Shown piece after piece: positions 47,344 to 55,273 of a stretch of 64,000 bases of DNA (position 1 is the stretch's first letter; every line of letters begins with the position of its first letter). The position numbers were made by a program, and so were the translations under genes. The notes under the pieces are model-generated. The model was not told the DNA's origin. It saw nothing but the letters and a program-made list of their open reading frames with translations, and made no database searches. Where the stretch lies: positions 186,001-250,000 of the forward strand of contig JAGWTR010000004.1 of assembly GCA_028868855.1 (NCBI GenBank), written 5' to 3'. Source of the stretch: Burkholderiales bacterium (GTDB lineage Bacteria > Pseudomonadota > Gammaproteobacteria > Burkholderiales > Burkholderiaceae_C).

Positions 47344-49443
47344 CTAGGCGCCCTGGTCTGCAGAGCGTCGCTCGGTTGCGAATCTCCGCACGAGATCATC
47401 AACCACCTCAACGGTTGGCGCAGAGCACAACACTGCTGCGATTTTGCGAATTTCCTCGACGGGAAAATCCCACCATTTCAAGCGGGTCAGCGCACTTCGA
47501 ATTCCTTCATCGAAGCGAAATTTGATGTGCTTGGCCGGGTTTCCGCCAACCATCTCATAGGGGGCCACGTCCTTGACCACGGTGGCGTTTGCAGCAATGA
47601 CAGCACCGTCTCCAATGCTGATGCCCGACATGATGGTCACACCACTGCCGATCCACACGTCATTCCCGATGACCACATCCCCATTGGTTGCAGGATGGCC
47701 CTTGATGCCGACGCCGCCGAGTTCATCCGCATATATGTGCCCAAAGGGAAATGTAGAGATCCAGTCGATTCTGTGGTTCCCGCCAAGAAATACGGTCACG
47801 GCCGAGGCGATTGAACAAAAACTGCCGATCGTCAGGGAGGCCCGCTCACCCCACTGTCGCACGGACAAATGCTCGACCCCATAGGTATAGCGACCAACCG
47901 CAATATCGCTATTTCCAGCCTTGGCCAGAATTCCCCGCGCATTCGCCACCTCGACCTCGTCGGCCGGCACATCGTCGATAGGCACATCGTCGGGCAGTGC
48001 AAAGTCAGCGCGCATCACACGCGCCACCGTTCGCTCCTGCAATGTGGTTTCCACCTTCGTCAGCACCACCTTCATGAACGCTGCCTTGTCACGGCCGCAC
48101 TCCACCAGCTTTTCGTCAAGATAGCCAAACTGTTCAACCGTGAAGCGGTGCTCAAACCAACCCAAGTACCAGAACCAATCGGTGTAATACAGCCAGGACT
48201 TTTCATTCAAGGCGCGCAGATGGGTGGGATCCTGCCAGGCGGTGGCCGCATGTTCGTAAGGTACTTCCACCAGGAACTTCCCGCCCGTCTTGAGCAGCTT
48301 GAGGCAGTTGCCCATCAACTCCGGAAGGTCAGGCACATGTTCAAGCACGTTGTTGGCATAGATCAGCTCGACGCTGCCCTCCTCCAGCAGCAACGGCCCG
48401 GCATAGGGGGTCTCGGCCTGGACAGGCCACGTGACGGGCCGCCCCAGATCCAGCACCAGATCGGGCTGGGCGCGCTCCAGCACATCAATGTTCAGCCACC
48501 CAGGCTTGTAGTCCTTGCCCGACCCCAGGTTGATGCCCTTGGGCTGCCAAGCGCCCTGCTGACGGGCCGCCTGATGGCTGCGTCCATACCCCACGGCAAA
48601 CGCCATCAGATCGGCATAAGCCTCGATGGGATCAGCCTGCTGGAAGTTGACCAGCGCGTTCACGGCTTGTTCATAGAACGTCGGCGTGGCGAACTGCTGC
48701 GCAAAAAATGATTCGAGTTGAGCGTCCTCAAGCCAGAACACGCAATCTTCAAAGGCCGAGTGCGGCTTGGTCTGTGGACCGCGTTCTGAAATCACCGGCG
48801 TGCCGAGCGACAGGCAATGCGAAACCCGCGCCTGTTCAAAGCGGCTGCTTGGGTAGAAGTGGGCGTTGAACACGGCCTTCGACTGGACGATGAGTTGGTC
48901 GCGTTCAGGCCCATACAGCGGACTATCGAAACGACTGACCTTCACGCCCTGCGCCTCAATGCGATCGAGCATTGCCTTGCGACGCTCGTTGAGACTGCCA
49001 ATGAACAGCAAGTCAATGGGGCGCTCGTCCAAAGGACGGAACTGCTCCTGTGCCAGATAAGGCGCGTAGAGCAAGGGCACCACGGGCACGTCGTCCGCAT
49101 GCTTGGTGTAGCCCGCCACGTTGTCGGCGTCGTAGTCCACCACGGCCGAACTTTCAAGCAGCTGCAGGTAGTCGCGCGACACTGCAGCTCCGCCCGGCCC
49201 TATCTGCTCCAGGTTCACAAAGATGCAGGTATAACGCTGGCGCAACGCCGCATCAAAACCCAGGTGGGCGCCAAACACGAAGTTGACCGCGTCATGCCTC
49301 AGGCGATTCTTGGCCAAACTGACCTGCGCCCCCATGCGACGGAATTGGTGGCGGAAGTAGCGGGCCTGGTCGAGAAAACCGAGCGAATGCACATAAGCGC
49401 CAGGTTGCACGATGCACAGATGGATGTGCGGTAGCTGAGTCAT
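47344..49443 (-). CDS. Trifunctional fusion: glycosyltransferase-like, methyltransferase-like and hexapeptide acetyltransferase domains
   Basis: A 699-residue protein with three parts. Residues about 1-290 resemble CgeB-type glycosyltransferases (LLFIGSLNERR, then SHCLSLGTPVISERG). Residues about 300-460 look like a class I SAM methyltransferase (INLGSGKDYKPGWLNID, NNVLEHVPDL, GGKFLVEVPYE). Residues about 510-675 are a left-handed beta-helix acetyltransferase of the CatB/Vat type (GNDVWIGSGVTIMSGISIG) with its catalytic histidine in GGNHRIDW (H557). It lies 15 bases after the GT41 gene in the same operon, divergent from the flagellins. I infer that it elongates and decorates a flagellin glycan. 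No experiment known to me covers this fusion. Confidence 0.8.
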   Translation of the reverse strand: MTQLPHIHLCIVQPGAYVHSLGFLDQARYFRHQFRRMGAQVSLAKNRLRHDAVNFVFGAHLGFDAALRQRYTCIFVNLEQIGPGGAAVSRDYLQLLESSAVVDYDADNVAGYTKHADDVPVVPLLYAPYLAQEQFRPLDERPIDLLFIGSLNERRKAMLDRIEAQGVKVSRFDSPLYGPERDQLIVQSKAVFNAHFYPSSRFEQARVSHCLSLGTPVISERGPQTKPHSAFEDCVFWLEDAQLESFFAQQFATPTFYEQAVNALVNFQQADPIEAYADLMAFAVGYGRSHQAARQQGAWQPKGINLGSGKDYKPGWLNIDVLERAQPDLVLDLGRPVTWPVQAETPYAGPLLLEEGSVELIYANNVLEHVPDLPELMGNCLKLLKTGGKFLVEVPYEHAATAWQDPTHLRALNEKSWLYYTDWFWYLGWFEHRFTVEQFGYLDEKLVECGRDKAAFMKVVLTKVETTLQERTVARVMRADFALPDDVPIDDVPADEVEVANARGILAKAGNSDIAVGRYTYGVEHLSVRQWGERASLTIGSFCSIASAVTVFLGGNHRIDWISTFPFGHIYADELGGVGIKGHPATNGDVVIGNDVWIGSGVTIMSGISIGDGAVIAANATVVKDVAPYEMVGGNPAKHIKFRFDEGIRSALTRLKWWDFPVEEIRKIAAVLCSAPTVEVVDDLVRRFATERRSADQGA

Positions 49444-49458
49444 GACGTGTCTTTCGAT

Positions 49459-51408
49459 TCAGGAAAGGTGATCGGCCGGCAGCCCTTGCGACCAGCGCTC
49501 GGCCATGCGCCACAACAGTTGGCCAAAGTCACGCGTATAGCCTTCACTGTCAAACAGCGGTGAGACGTCTCGCGCCTGCACCAGATGGTGGCGCAATGTT
49601 TGCCGCTGATCGGCATCCAATGCCAGTTCAAGCACCTTGGCCTCATAGTCGGCGACTGAATCGGTGGCCAGTTGGGGAAGGCCCACCGCATGCAACAGGC
49701 TTGCGGCCACGCGAGAGGCAAAGCTGGCCCCCATCACGGTCACAACAGGCACGCCTGCCCACAAGGCATCGCTGGCCGTGGTGTGGGCATTGCAGGGCCA
49801 GGTGTCTATGAAGATATCGGCCAGCGCGAAACGACTCATGTGCTGCGCGATGTCCACCTTCGGGGCGAAATACAAACGGCTGGGGTCAACGCCACGGGCT
49901 GCGGCTTCTGCGCGCAATTGCACTGGCGCCTGCTCATTCCACTGCAACAACCACAGCACCGAACCTGGCAATTGATGCAGCAAACGGCACCAGACGTCGA
50001 ACACTTCCGGCGACAACTTGAACGGCTGATTGAATCCGCACAGCACCAATGCATCGTCGGGCAGGCCCGCCTGTGCGCGCGTACAAGGTTGAGGCTTGGG
50101 GCGCTGACGATCATTGGGCTGATAGCAGTGGGGTAACAGCGCCAGCTTCTCGCTGTAATGCGCTGCCTGATCCAACGGCGACACGATGGCATCACCAATG
50201 AAGTAATCGATGTAGTCGGCGCCCGTGGTGCCCGGAAAGCCCAGAAAGCTCACCTGAACGGGTGCGGGGCGATAGGCAAAGATGCCCAGTCGGGCATCCC
50301 GCGTGTGCCCCTTCAAATCGACCAGGACTTCGATGCCGTCTTGCCGAACCCGCTGTGCCACCTCATGGTCGCTGACCTTGGCCACGTCCACAAAATGCTC
50401 GGTGGAATGTTCGAGGCGCGAACGCATGGGACTACCATCGTCAGGACCGTGCGAGTACAAGGTCACCTCAAAACGCTGACGATCCAACTTTTCAAACACC
50501 TCGGCCATCAAGACAGCGGTGGCGTGCTGGTGAAAGTCGGCCGACACAAAGCCCAAGCGCAAACGCTGCCCCACCGGCCTGGGTGCCACGGGCTCAAAGG
50601 GCTCGACCGCGCGCGCCATGTAGCGTGCACATGAGCGCGCCACGCGCAGTTGGTCCGCGGGGTCATCGGTCAGGGTGACCTGAGCAAACACCGCAGCCCA
50701 CGCCCTCGCATCCTCAGGCAAGTTGGCAACGAGTCGATGCAAGGCTTGCAGATCGGACTTGGCGTGCTGCCAGCGACACAACTCGTGCTCCATGAAAGTC
50801 ACCAGACTCTGCGCCGCCAGGTCGCCAGGACCCAGGCCCAGGGTCAACGCAGTGCGCAGACACTCGGTGGCCTCTTGCTTGAGACCAAGGGAGTTGAATG
50901 ACAAGCCCATCCGGTAATGCGACAGGGCATGGTCGATTTTGAGTGCCAGCCCCTGAAACAGAGCCCCGATGGCTTGCTCATGCCGGCTCGCATTGAACAG
51001 GGCTTCACCCAAGTCCTGGTAATACTCGGCGGTGCGCGGCACATGGGCCGGCGCTTGCTGCAGAAAATCAGCCCGCTCGCCATGCCGGTTTTGCAAGCCC
51101 AGGCAATCGGCGGCAATGTCACGCGCAATGAGGTTGTCGGGCGCCAGTGCGAGCACCGACACTGCGGTGCAATGGGCTTGTCCGATCAACCCGAGCTTCA
51201 TCTGCGCGCGTGCCAAATTCAAGAGGTACACCGGGTCGTCCGGTTTGTCCTGACAGGCCTTCAGAAAAGCGGCTTGCGCCTGCGCCCAATTGCCGGCTTT
51301 GGCGCATTTGATCCCCAACTCCCAGTGCTGCTGCGCCCGCTTCAGTAGCGGCGATTGATTCCCCACAGGATTACCGTGGGCTTTCCGGGATTTGAGATGC
51401 GTGGCCAT
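49459..51408 (-). CDS. TPR protein with GT41 (O-GlcNAc-transferase-like) domain, probable flagellin glycosyltransferase
   Basis: About 649 residues from ATG 51408 (an in-frame GTG at 51462 is the alternative). The N-terminal part (about 20-215) carries TPR-like repeats. The C-terminal GT41 domain (about 283-640) matches human OGT in key places: GFVSADFHQH (histidine equivalent to H498), DLKGHTRDARLGIFAYRPAPVQVSFLG, CGFNQPFKL (lysine equivalent to K842) and DTWPCNAHTT for the nucleotide sugar. Such enzymes add a sugar to Ser/Thr. Neighbours are two flagellins and filament assembly genes, so flagellin is the likely substrate. Confidence 0.85.
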   Translation of the reverse strand: MATHLKSRKAHGNPVGNQSPLLKRAQQHWELGIKCAKAGNWAQAQAAFLKACQDKPDDPVYLLNLARAQMKLGLIGQAHCTAVSVLALAPDNLIARDIAADCLGLQNRHGERADFLQQAPAHVPRTAEYYQDLGEALFNASRHEQAIGALFQGLALKIDHALSHYRMGLSFNSLGLKQEATECLRTALTLGLGPGDLAAQSLVTFMEHELCRWQHAKSDLQALHRLVANLPEDARAWAAVFAQVTLTDDPADQLRVARSCARYMARAVEPFEPVAPRPVGQRLRLGFVSADFHQHATAVLMAEVFEKLDRQRFEVTLYSHGPDDGSPMRSRLEHSTEHFVDVAKVSDHEVAQRVRQDGIEVLVDLKGHTRDARLGIFAYRPAPVQVSFLGFPGTTGADYIDYFIGDAIVSPLDQAAHYSEKLALLPHCYQPNDRQRPKPQPCTRAQAGLPDDALVLCGFNQPFKLSPEVFDVWCRLLHQLPGSVLWLLQWNEQAPVQLRAEAAARGVDPSRLYFAPKVDIAQHMSRFALADIFIDTWPCNAHTTASDALWAGVPVVTVMGASFASRVAASLLHAVGLPQLATDSVADYEAKVLELALDADQRQTLRHHLVQARDVSPLFDSEGYTRDFGQLLWRMAERWSQGLPADHLS

Positions 51409-51516
51409 GACTGGGCAGTCTAGGCAGGCCGCCAGACCCCAAGAGGCCGAGATGGCCGTCACCAGGCTTTCTATTCACCCGATTCAAATATCTGCGAGGA
51501 CTCTTAAAAAAAAATC

Positions 51517-51544
51517 TCAAGTCCGGGAAAGCCGGCTCCGATAA
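51517..51544 (+). promoter_or_regulatory. Sigma-28 (FliA) promoter of the first flagellin
   Basis: TCAAGTCC, 12 bases, then TCCGATAA match the FliA pattern of TAAA/TCAAG and GCCGATAA. It implies a leader of about 170 bases. In the leader are two hairpins: GTGGC-CAA-GCCAC (51602-51614) and GCGGT-N6-ACCGC (51653-51668). AGGAG precedes the fliC start. Confidence 0.75.
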
Positions 51545-51724
51545 GTAATCCAACGGCCTGCACAAGTGGGTACGTGGTCCGGTTAGCCGGCCGAAGGTCT
51601 GGTGGCCAAGCCACTTGGGCATTGAGGTTGACTAGCGTCGGGCAGGCGAGCTGCGGTGGCTTTACCGCCGCACCAATCTTGTTAGGCGCTTTTCGCCGAT
51701 ATTTTGTAACCATAGGAGTTCACC

Positions 51725-52564
51725 ATGTCTTCCATCATCAACACCAACCTGAATTCTCTGAACGCTCAGCGCAACACTTCGGCATCGCAAATGTCGCTGG
51801 CCACCTCCATGCAACGCCTGTCATCGGGCCTGCGCGTCAACTCCGCCAAGGACGACGCCGCCGGTCTGGCCATTGCCGAACGCATGAACGCCCAGATCAA
51901 GGGCATGAACGTGGCGGTGCGCAATGCCAACGACGGCATCTCGCTGGCGCAAACGGCTGAAGGCGCCTTGGGCGCGGTCGGCAACAACCTGCAACGCATG
52001 CGGGAACTGGCGGTTCAATCACGCAATGCCACCAACAGCCCCGGTGACAAAGATTCTCTGGACAAGGAATTCCAGCAACTGGCGTCTGAAATGACCCGAG
52101 TCCTGGCTGGCACCACCTTCAACGGCAAAGCCATTCTGGGCGCCAGCGCCGGAGCACAAGACTTCCAGATCGGCGCCAACACCACCGCCAATGACGTCAT
52201 CACGGTGACCACCGTCCAGCTGGACACGAACGCCAGCATCACAGCAGTCACGGCCGGCAAGATTGACAGCACCACCACCACGGCCACACTGAAAACAGTC
52301 ATCGACAACATTGACGGCGCCATCGACAAGGTCAACAGCGAACGCGCTGTGTACGGTGCCACTCAAAACCGCTTTAACTCGGTGATCTCCAACCTGCAGG
52401 TCTCAGAGGAAAACCAGACCGCCGCCCGCAGCCGGATCATGGACGCCGACTTTGCCGCAGAAACGGCCAATCTGTCCCGAGCCCAGATCCTGCAACAGGC
52501 CGGTAACGCCATGATTGCTCAGGCCAATCAGCTGCCCCAGCAAGTGCTGTCGCTGCTGCGTTAA
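51725..52564 (+). CDS. fliC: Flagellin, copy 1
   Basis: A 279-residue flagellin, the filament subunit exported by the flagellar type III system. The N-terminal D0/D1 (INTNLNSLNAQR, LSSGLRVNSAKDDAAGLAIAERM) and C-terminal D1/D0 (ARSRIMDADFAAETANLSRAQILQQAGNAM, ending LPQQVLSLLR) are canonical. The middle is short (about residues 120-200) and rich in Thr/Ala/Ser, with TTTTAT-type runs that could be O-glycosylated. AGGAG stands eight bases before the ATG. It is followed by a terminator and a near-identical second copy. Confidence 0.97.
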   Translation: MSSIINTNLNSLNAQRNTSASQMSLATSMQRLSSGLRVNSAKDDAAGLAIAERMNAQIKGMNVAVRNANDGISLAQTAEGALGAVGNNLQRMRELAVQSRNATNSPGDKDSLDKEFQQLASEMTRVLAGTTFNGKAILGASAGAQDFQIGANTTANDVITVTTVQLDTNASITAVTAGKIDSTTTTATLKTVIDNIDGAIDKVNSERAVYGATQNRFNSVISNLQVSEENQTAARSRIMDADFAAETANLSRAQILQQAGNAMIAQANQLPQQVLSLLR

Positions 52565-52606
52565 GCAACCGTCAGCGCCCTCCCCACAGAGGGCCGACAC
52601 CTCCAG

Positions 52607-52628
52607 AACCGCCTTCGGGCGGTTTTTT
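52607..52628 (+). terminator. Terminator after flagellin copy 1
   Basis: AACCGCC-TTCG-GGCGGTT followed by a T run, a textbook rho-independent terminator with a stable UUCG loop, 43 bases after the stop of flagellin copy 1. Confidence 0.92.
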
Positions 52629-52750
52629 CATGGGCAAAAAAGGACAGTGTTTCACTCACACATCCGGCGATTGGGCTCCTCAAGAAATCCCAACAATCAA
52701 GCCACAGGTCAAAGCTTTCAACCCAGCATCTTTGGCCAGCTTTTAGCAGG

Positions 52751-52766
52751 CCGGCGTGCGCGCCGG
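52751..52766 (+). repeat. Hairpin upstream of flagellin copy 2
   Basis: CCGGCG-TGCG-CGCCGG is a perfect 6-base stem with a tetraloop, 29 bases before the start of flagellin copy 2. It could act on translation or be a remnant. No sigma-28 match is seen in the 165 bases between the preceding terminator and this gene. Confidence 0.5.
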
Positions 52767-52794
52767 GAGTCGCCGGATTCTTCAGGAGTGCAAC

Positions 52795-53637
52795 ATGCCC
52801 CAAACGATCAACACCAATCTGAATTCTCTGAACGCACAGCGCAATCTGAATAACTCACAAAGTGCCGTGTCCGTCGCCATGCAACGCCTGTCATCGGGCT
52901 TGCGCGTCAACTCCGCCAAGGACGATGCCGCCGGTCTGGCCATTGCCGAGCGCATGAACGCCCAGGTCAAGGGCATGAATGTCGCCGTGCGAAATGCCAA
53001 CGACGGCATTTCTCTGGCACAGACGGCTGAAGGTGCCCTGGGCACCGTCGGCAACTCGCTGCAACGCATGCGGGAACTGTCGATTCAGGCGCGCAATGCC
53101 ACCAACAGCCCCAGCGACAAAGACTCTCTGGACAAAGAGTTCCAGCAACTGGCGTCTGAAATCACCCGAGTCCTGGCTGGCACGACCTTCAACGGCAAAA
53201 CCCTGCTTGGCGCCAGCGCCGGGGCTCAGGACTTCCAGATCGGCGCCAACACCACCGCCAATGACGTCATCACGGTGACCACCACCAACATGGCGACCGA
53301 CGCCAGCATCACGGCGGTCACGGGCGGCAAGATTGACAGCACGACCTCCACGGCCCAACTGAAAACAATCATCGACGACATTGACGGCGCGCTCGACCGT
53401 GTCAACAGCGAACGCGCTGTGTACGGGGCCACGCAAGGCCGCTTTGATGCCATCATCGCCAACCTCCAGGTGTCCGCCGAAAACCAGACTGCGGCACGCA
53501 GTCGGATCATGGATGCCGACTTCGCCGCAGAAACGGCGGCCCTGTCGAGGGCGCAGATTCTGCAGCAGGCTGGCAATGCGATGGTCGCGCAAGCCAATCA
53601 GTTGCCGCAACAAGTGCTGAAACTATTGCAAGGTTGA
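52795..53637 (+). CDS. fliC: Flagellin, copy 2
   Basis: A 280-residue flagellin strongly similar to copy 1 throughout, including long stretches of identical nucleotides. D0/D1 regions are canonical; the middle differs mainly near residues 170-195 (fewer Thr runs). It starts MPQTINTNLNSLN after AGGAG at 52784-52788. A terminator follows 32 bases after the stop. Two tandem copies allow mixed filaments or dose; which is major cannot be told. Confidence 0.96.
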   Translation: MPQTINTNLNSLNAQRNLNNSQSAVSVAMQRLSSGLRVNSAKDDAAGLAIAERMNAQVKGMNVAVRNANDGISLAQTAEGALGTVGNSLQRMRELSIQARNATNSPSDKDSLDKEFQQLASEITRVLAGTTFNGKTLLGASAGAQDFQIGANTTANDVITVTTTNMATDASITAVTGGKIDSTTSTAQLKTIIDDIDGALDRVNSERAVYGATQGRFDAIIANLQVSAENQTAARSRIMDADFAAETAALSRAQILQQAGNAMVAQANQLPQQVLKLLQG

Positions 53638-53669
53638 TTAAAGTTCTGGCGTCAAGTGCCGAAAGCTAC

Positions 53670-53702
53670 AGTGTCCGGTCACGTCCGGGCACTGCCTTTT
53701 TC
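53670..53702 (+). terminator. Terminator after flagellin copy 2
   Basis: CAGTGTCCGG pairs with CCGGGCACTG (one G-T pair) and is followed by CC and five T. It lies 32 bases after the stop of flagellin copy 2. A TCAAGT at 53653 in the same region may be part of a weak sigma-28 promoter for fliD. Confidence 0.75.
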
Positions 53703-53742
53703 AGGCGGCATTCGCGCATGACCACCGTCGTAGGAGAGTCAC

Positions 53743-55152
53743 ATGACCACCAGCAACACCGCGTCCCTCAGCTCCCTGGGTATTGGCAGTGGCCTGGACG
53801 CCAACAGCATCGTGACGCAACTGGTGGCCCTGCAACGCCAACCAATCGCCAATCTCAAGACCCAAGTCAGCGCCATCCAGACAAAAGTGTCAGCGTATGG
53901 GCAGATACAGTCGGCCGTTGCGTCGCTCCAGACCGCCGCCCAGAAATTGACCAATCCGGCCACCTGGTCGGCCACAACGGCCGCCTCGTCTGACAGCACC
54001 TCGGTTTCAGCAAGCACCTCCGATGGCGCTGTTCCCGGCGCTTATAGCGTTAACGTGCTCAGCTTGGCCGCACCACAGTCTGTGGTTAGCAAGACAACGC
54101 TAGCATCGTCGACCTCACTCGTGGGCGCAGGCACCTTGCACATCGAACTGGGCGCCTGGTCCGGCAGCGCCTTCACAGGCAAGTCAGGCGCCACGCCCGT
54201 CGACATCACCATCAGCGCGACCGACACCCTGGACGACGTTCGCAGCAAAATCAACAGCAGCAACTCTGGCGTCACGGCGTCCATCATCACGGATGCCAGC
54301 GGCGCGCGTCTGGTCATGCAATCCAGCACCACCGGCGCCAGCAACGGCTTTCGTACCACGGGCCTTTCCGCCCTGGCCTACGATCCGGGCACGGCAACCA
54401 CAGGCACGACCCTGACTCAAGCAGCCGGGGATGCCAGCGCCACAGTCAACGGCGTGGCGGTGACATCGGCCACGAACACCCTGAGCAACGTACTGAGCGG
54501 CATTTCCCTGACGCTGAACAAGGTCACGACCAGCCCTGTGGCAGTGACGGTGGCCCAGGACAACACCTCGATCACCAAAGCCATCACCGATTTTGCGACG
54601 GCTTACTCCTCAATGTCCAACCTGCTGCTGGCGGACACAAAATACGATGCTGGTTCAAAAACAGCAGGCCCCTTGCAGGGCGACAGCACTGCGGTCGGAT
54701 TGCAAAGCCAGTTCCGATCGCTGGTTGGCAGCACCTCCAACGCCTCCAGCATGTATGGCACCCTGTCCTCCATCGGACTGGAAATCCAGGCCAGTGGGGC
54801 GCTCACGGTCAACACAGCAAAACTGACCGCAGCCCTTGGCAACCTGGGTGAAGTCAAGAAATTGTTCGCCAACAGCGACTCAGTCGACCCAAGCAAAAAC
54901 GGCTTGGCAGTTCGCTTCAATACCGTGGCGAGCAATATGCTCGCCTTTGATGGCGCCATCACCACCCGGACCAGCGGCCTCAACACGTCGATTCAAAATA
55001 ATCAAAAACAGCAAGATGTGCTCGATTCTCGTGCGGTGCTGTACGAAAAACTCTTGCGCGCGCAGTACTCGGCCCTTGACAAGCAAATGGCTGCGCTGAC
55101 CAGCCAAGGCAATTACGTCACGCAACAAATCAATGCATTCAACAAAGGTTGA
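53743..55152 (+). CDS. fliD: Flagellar filament cap protein FliD (hook-associated protein 2)
   Basis: A 469-residue cap protein under which flagellin folds. The start SLGIGSGLDANSIVTQLVALQRQP is the FliD N-terminal signature. D2/D3 regions follow, with the C-terminal coiled part (ALDKQMAALTSQGNYVTQQI) needed for polymerising into the cap. The start is supported by TAGGAGAG about nine bases upstream. It is the first, complete copy; a shortened paralogue follows. Confidence 0.95.
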   Translation: MTTSNTASLSSLGIGSGLDANSIVTQLVALQRQPIANLKTQVSAIQTKVSAYGQIQSAVASLQTAAQKLTNPATWSATTAASSDSTSVSASTSDGAVPGAYSVNVLSLAAPQSVVSKTTLASSTSLVGAGTLHIELGAWSGSAFTGKSGATPVDITISATDTLDDVRSKINSSNSGVTASIITDASGARLVMQSSTTGASNGFRTTGLSALAYDPGTATTGTTLTQAAGDASATVNGVAVTSATNTLSNVLSGISLTLNKVTTSPVAVTVAQDNTSITKAITDFATAYSSMSNLLLADTKYDAGSKTAGPLQGDSTAVGLQSQFRSLVGSTSNASSMYGTLSSIGLEIQASGALTVNTAKLTAALGNLGEVKKLFANSDSVDPSKNGLAVRFNTVASNMLAFDGAITTRTSGLNTSIQNNQKQQDVLDSRAVLYEKLLRAQYSALDKQMAALTSQGNYVTQQINAFNKG

Positions 55153-55161
55153 TTGATCGCC

Positions 55162-55188
55162 TCAAGTCTGCCCTTTGAATGTCGAAAA
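55162..55188 (+). promoter_or_regulatory. Sigma-28-like promoter before the FliD paralogue
   Basis: TCAAG and GTCGAAAA with 14 bases between, exactly the spacing of the good fliS promoter. Six of eight -10 bases match GCCGATAA. It lies 85 bases before the paralogue start. Confidence 0.45.
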
Positions 55189-55273
55189 CGATGATGAGTG
55201 GGTGTTTCAGACGATCTGATCACCCGGTTCATCCGTTGTTGGATAGTTTTTTGGCAGGACTGGGGGCAATATC

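Noticed and set aside
51695..51702. A second sigma-28 -10 (GCCGATAT) close to flagellin copy 1
   Set aside because: It has no proper -35 at the right distance and would leave almost no leader; kept only as a remote alternative.
52629..52794. A sigma-28 promoter for flagellin copy 2
   Set aside because: TCAAG occurs but nothing like CCGATAA follows at the right spacing.
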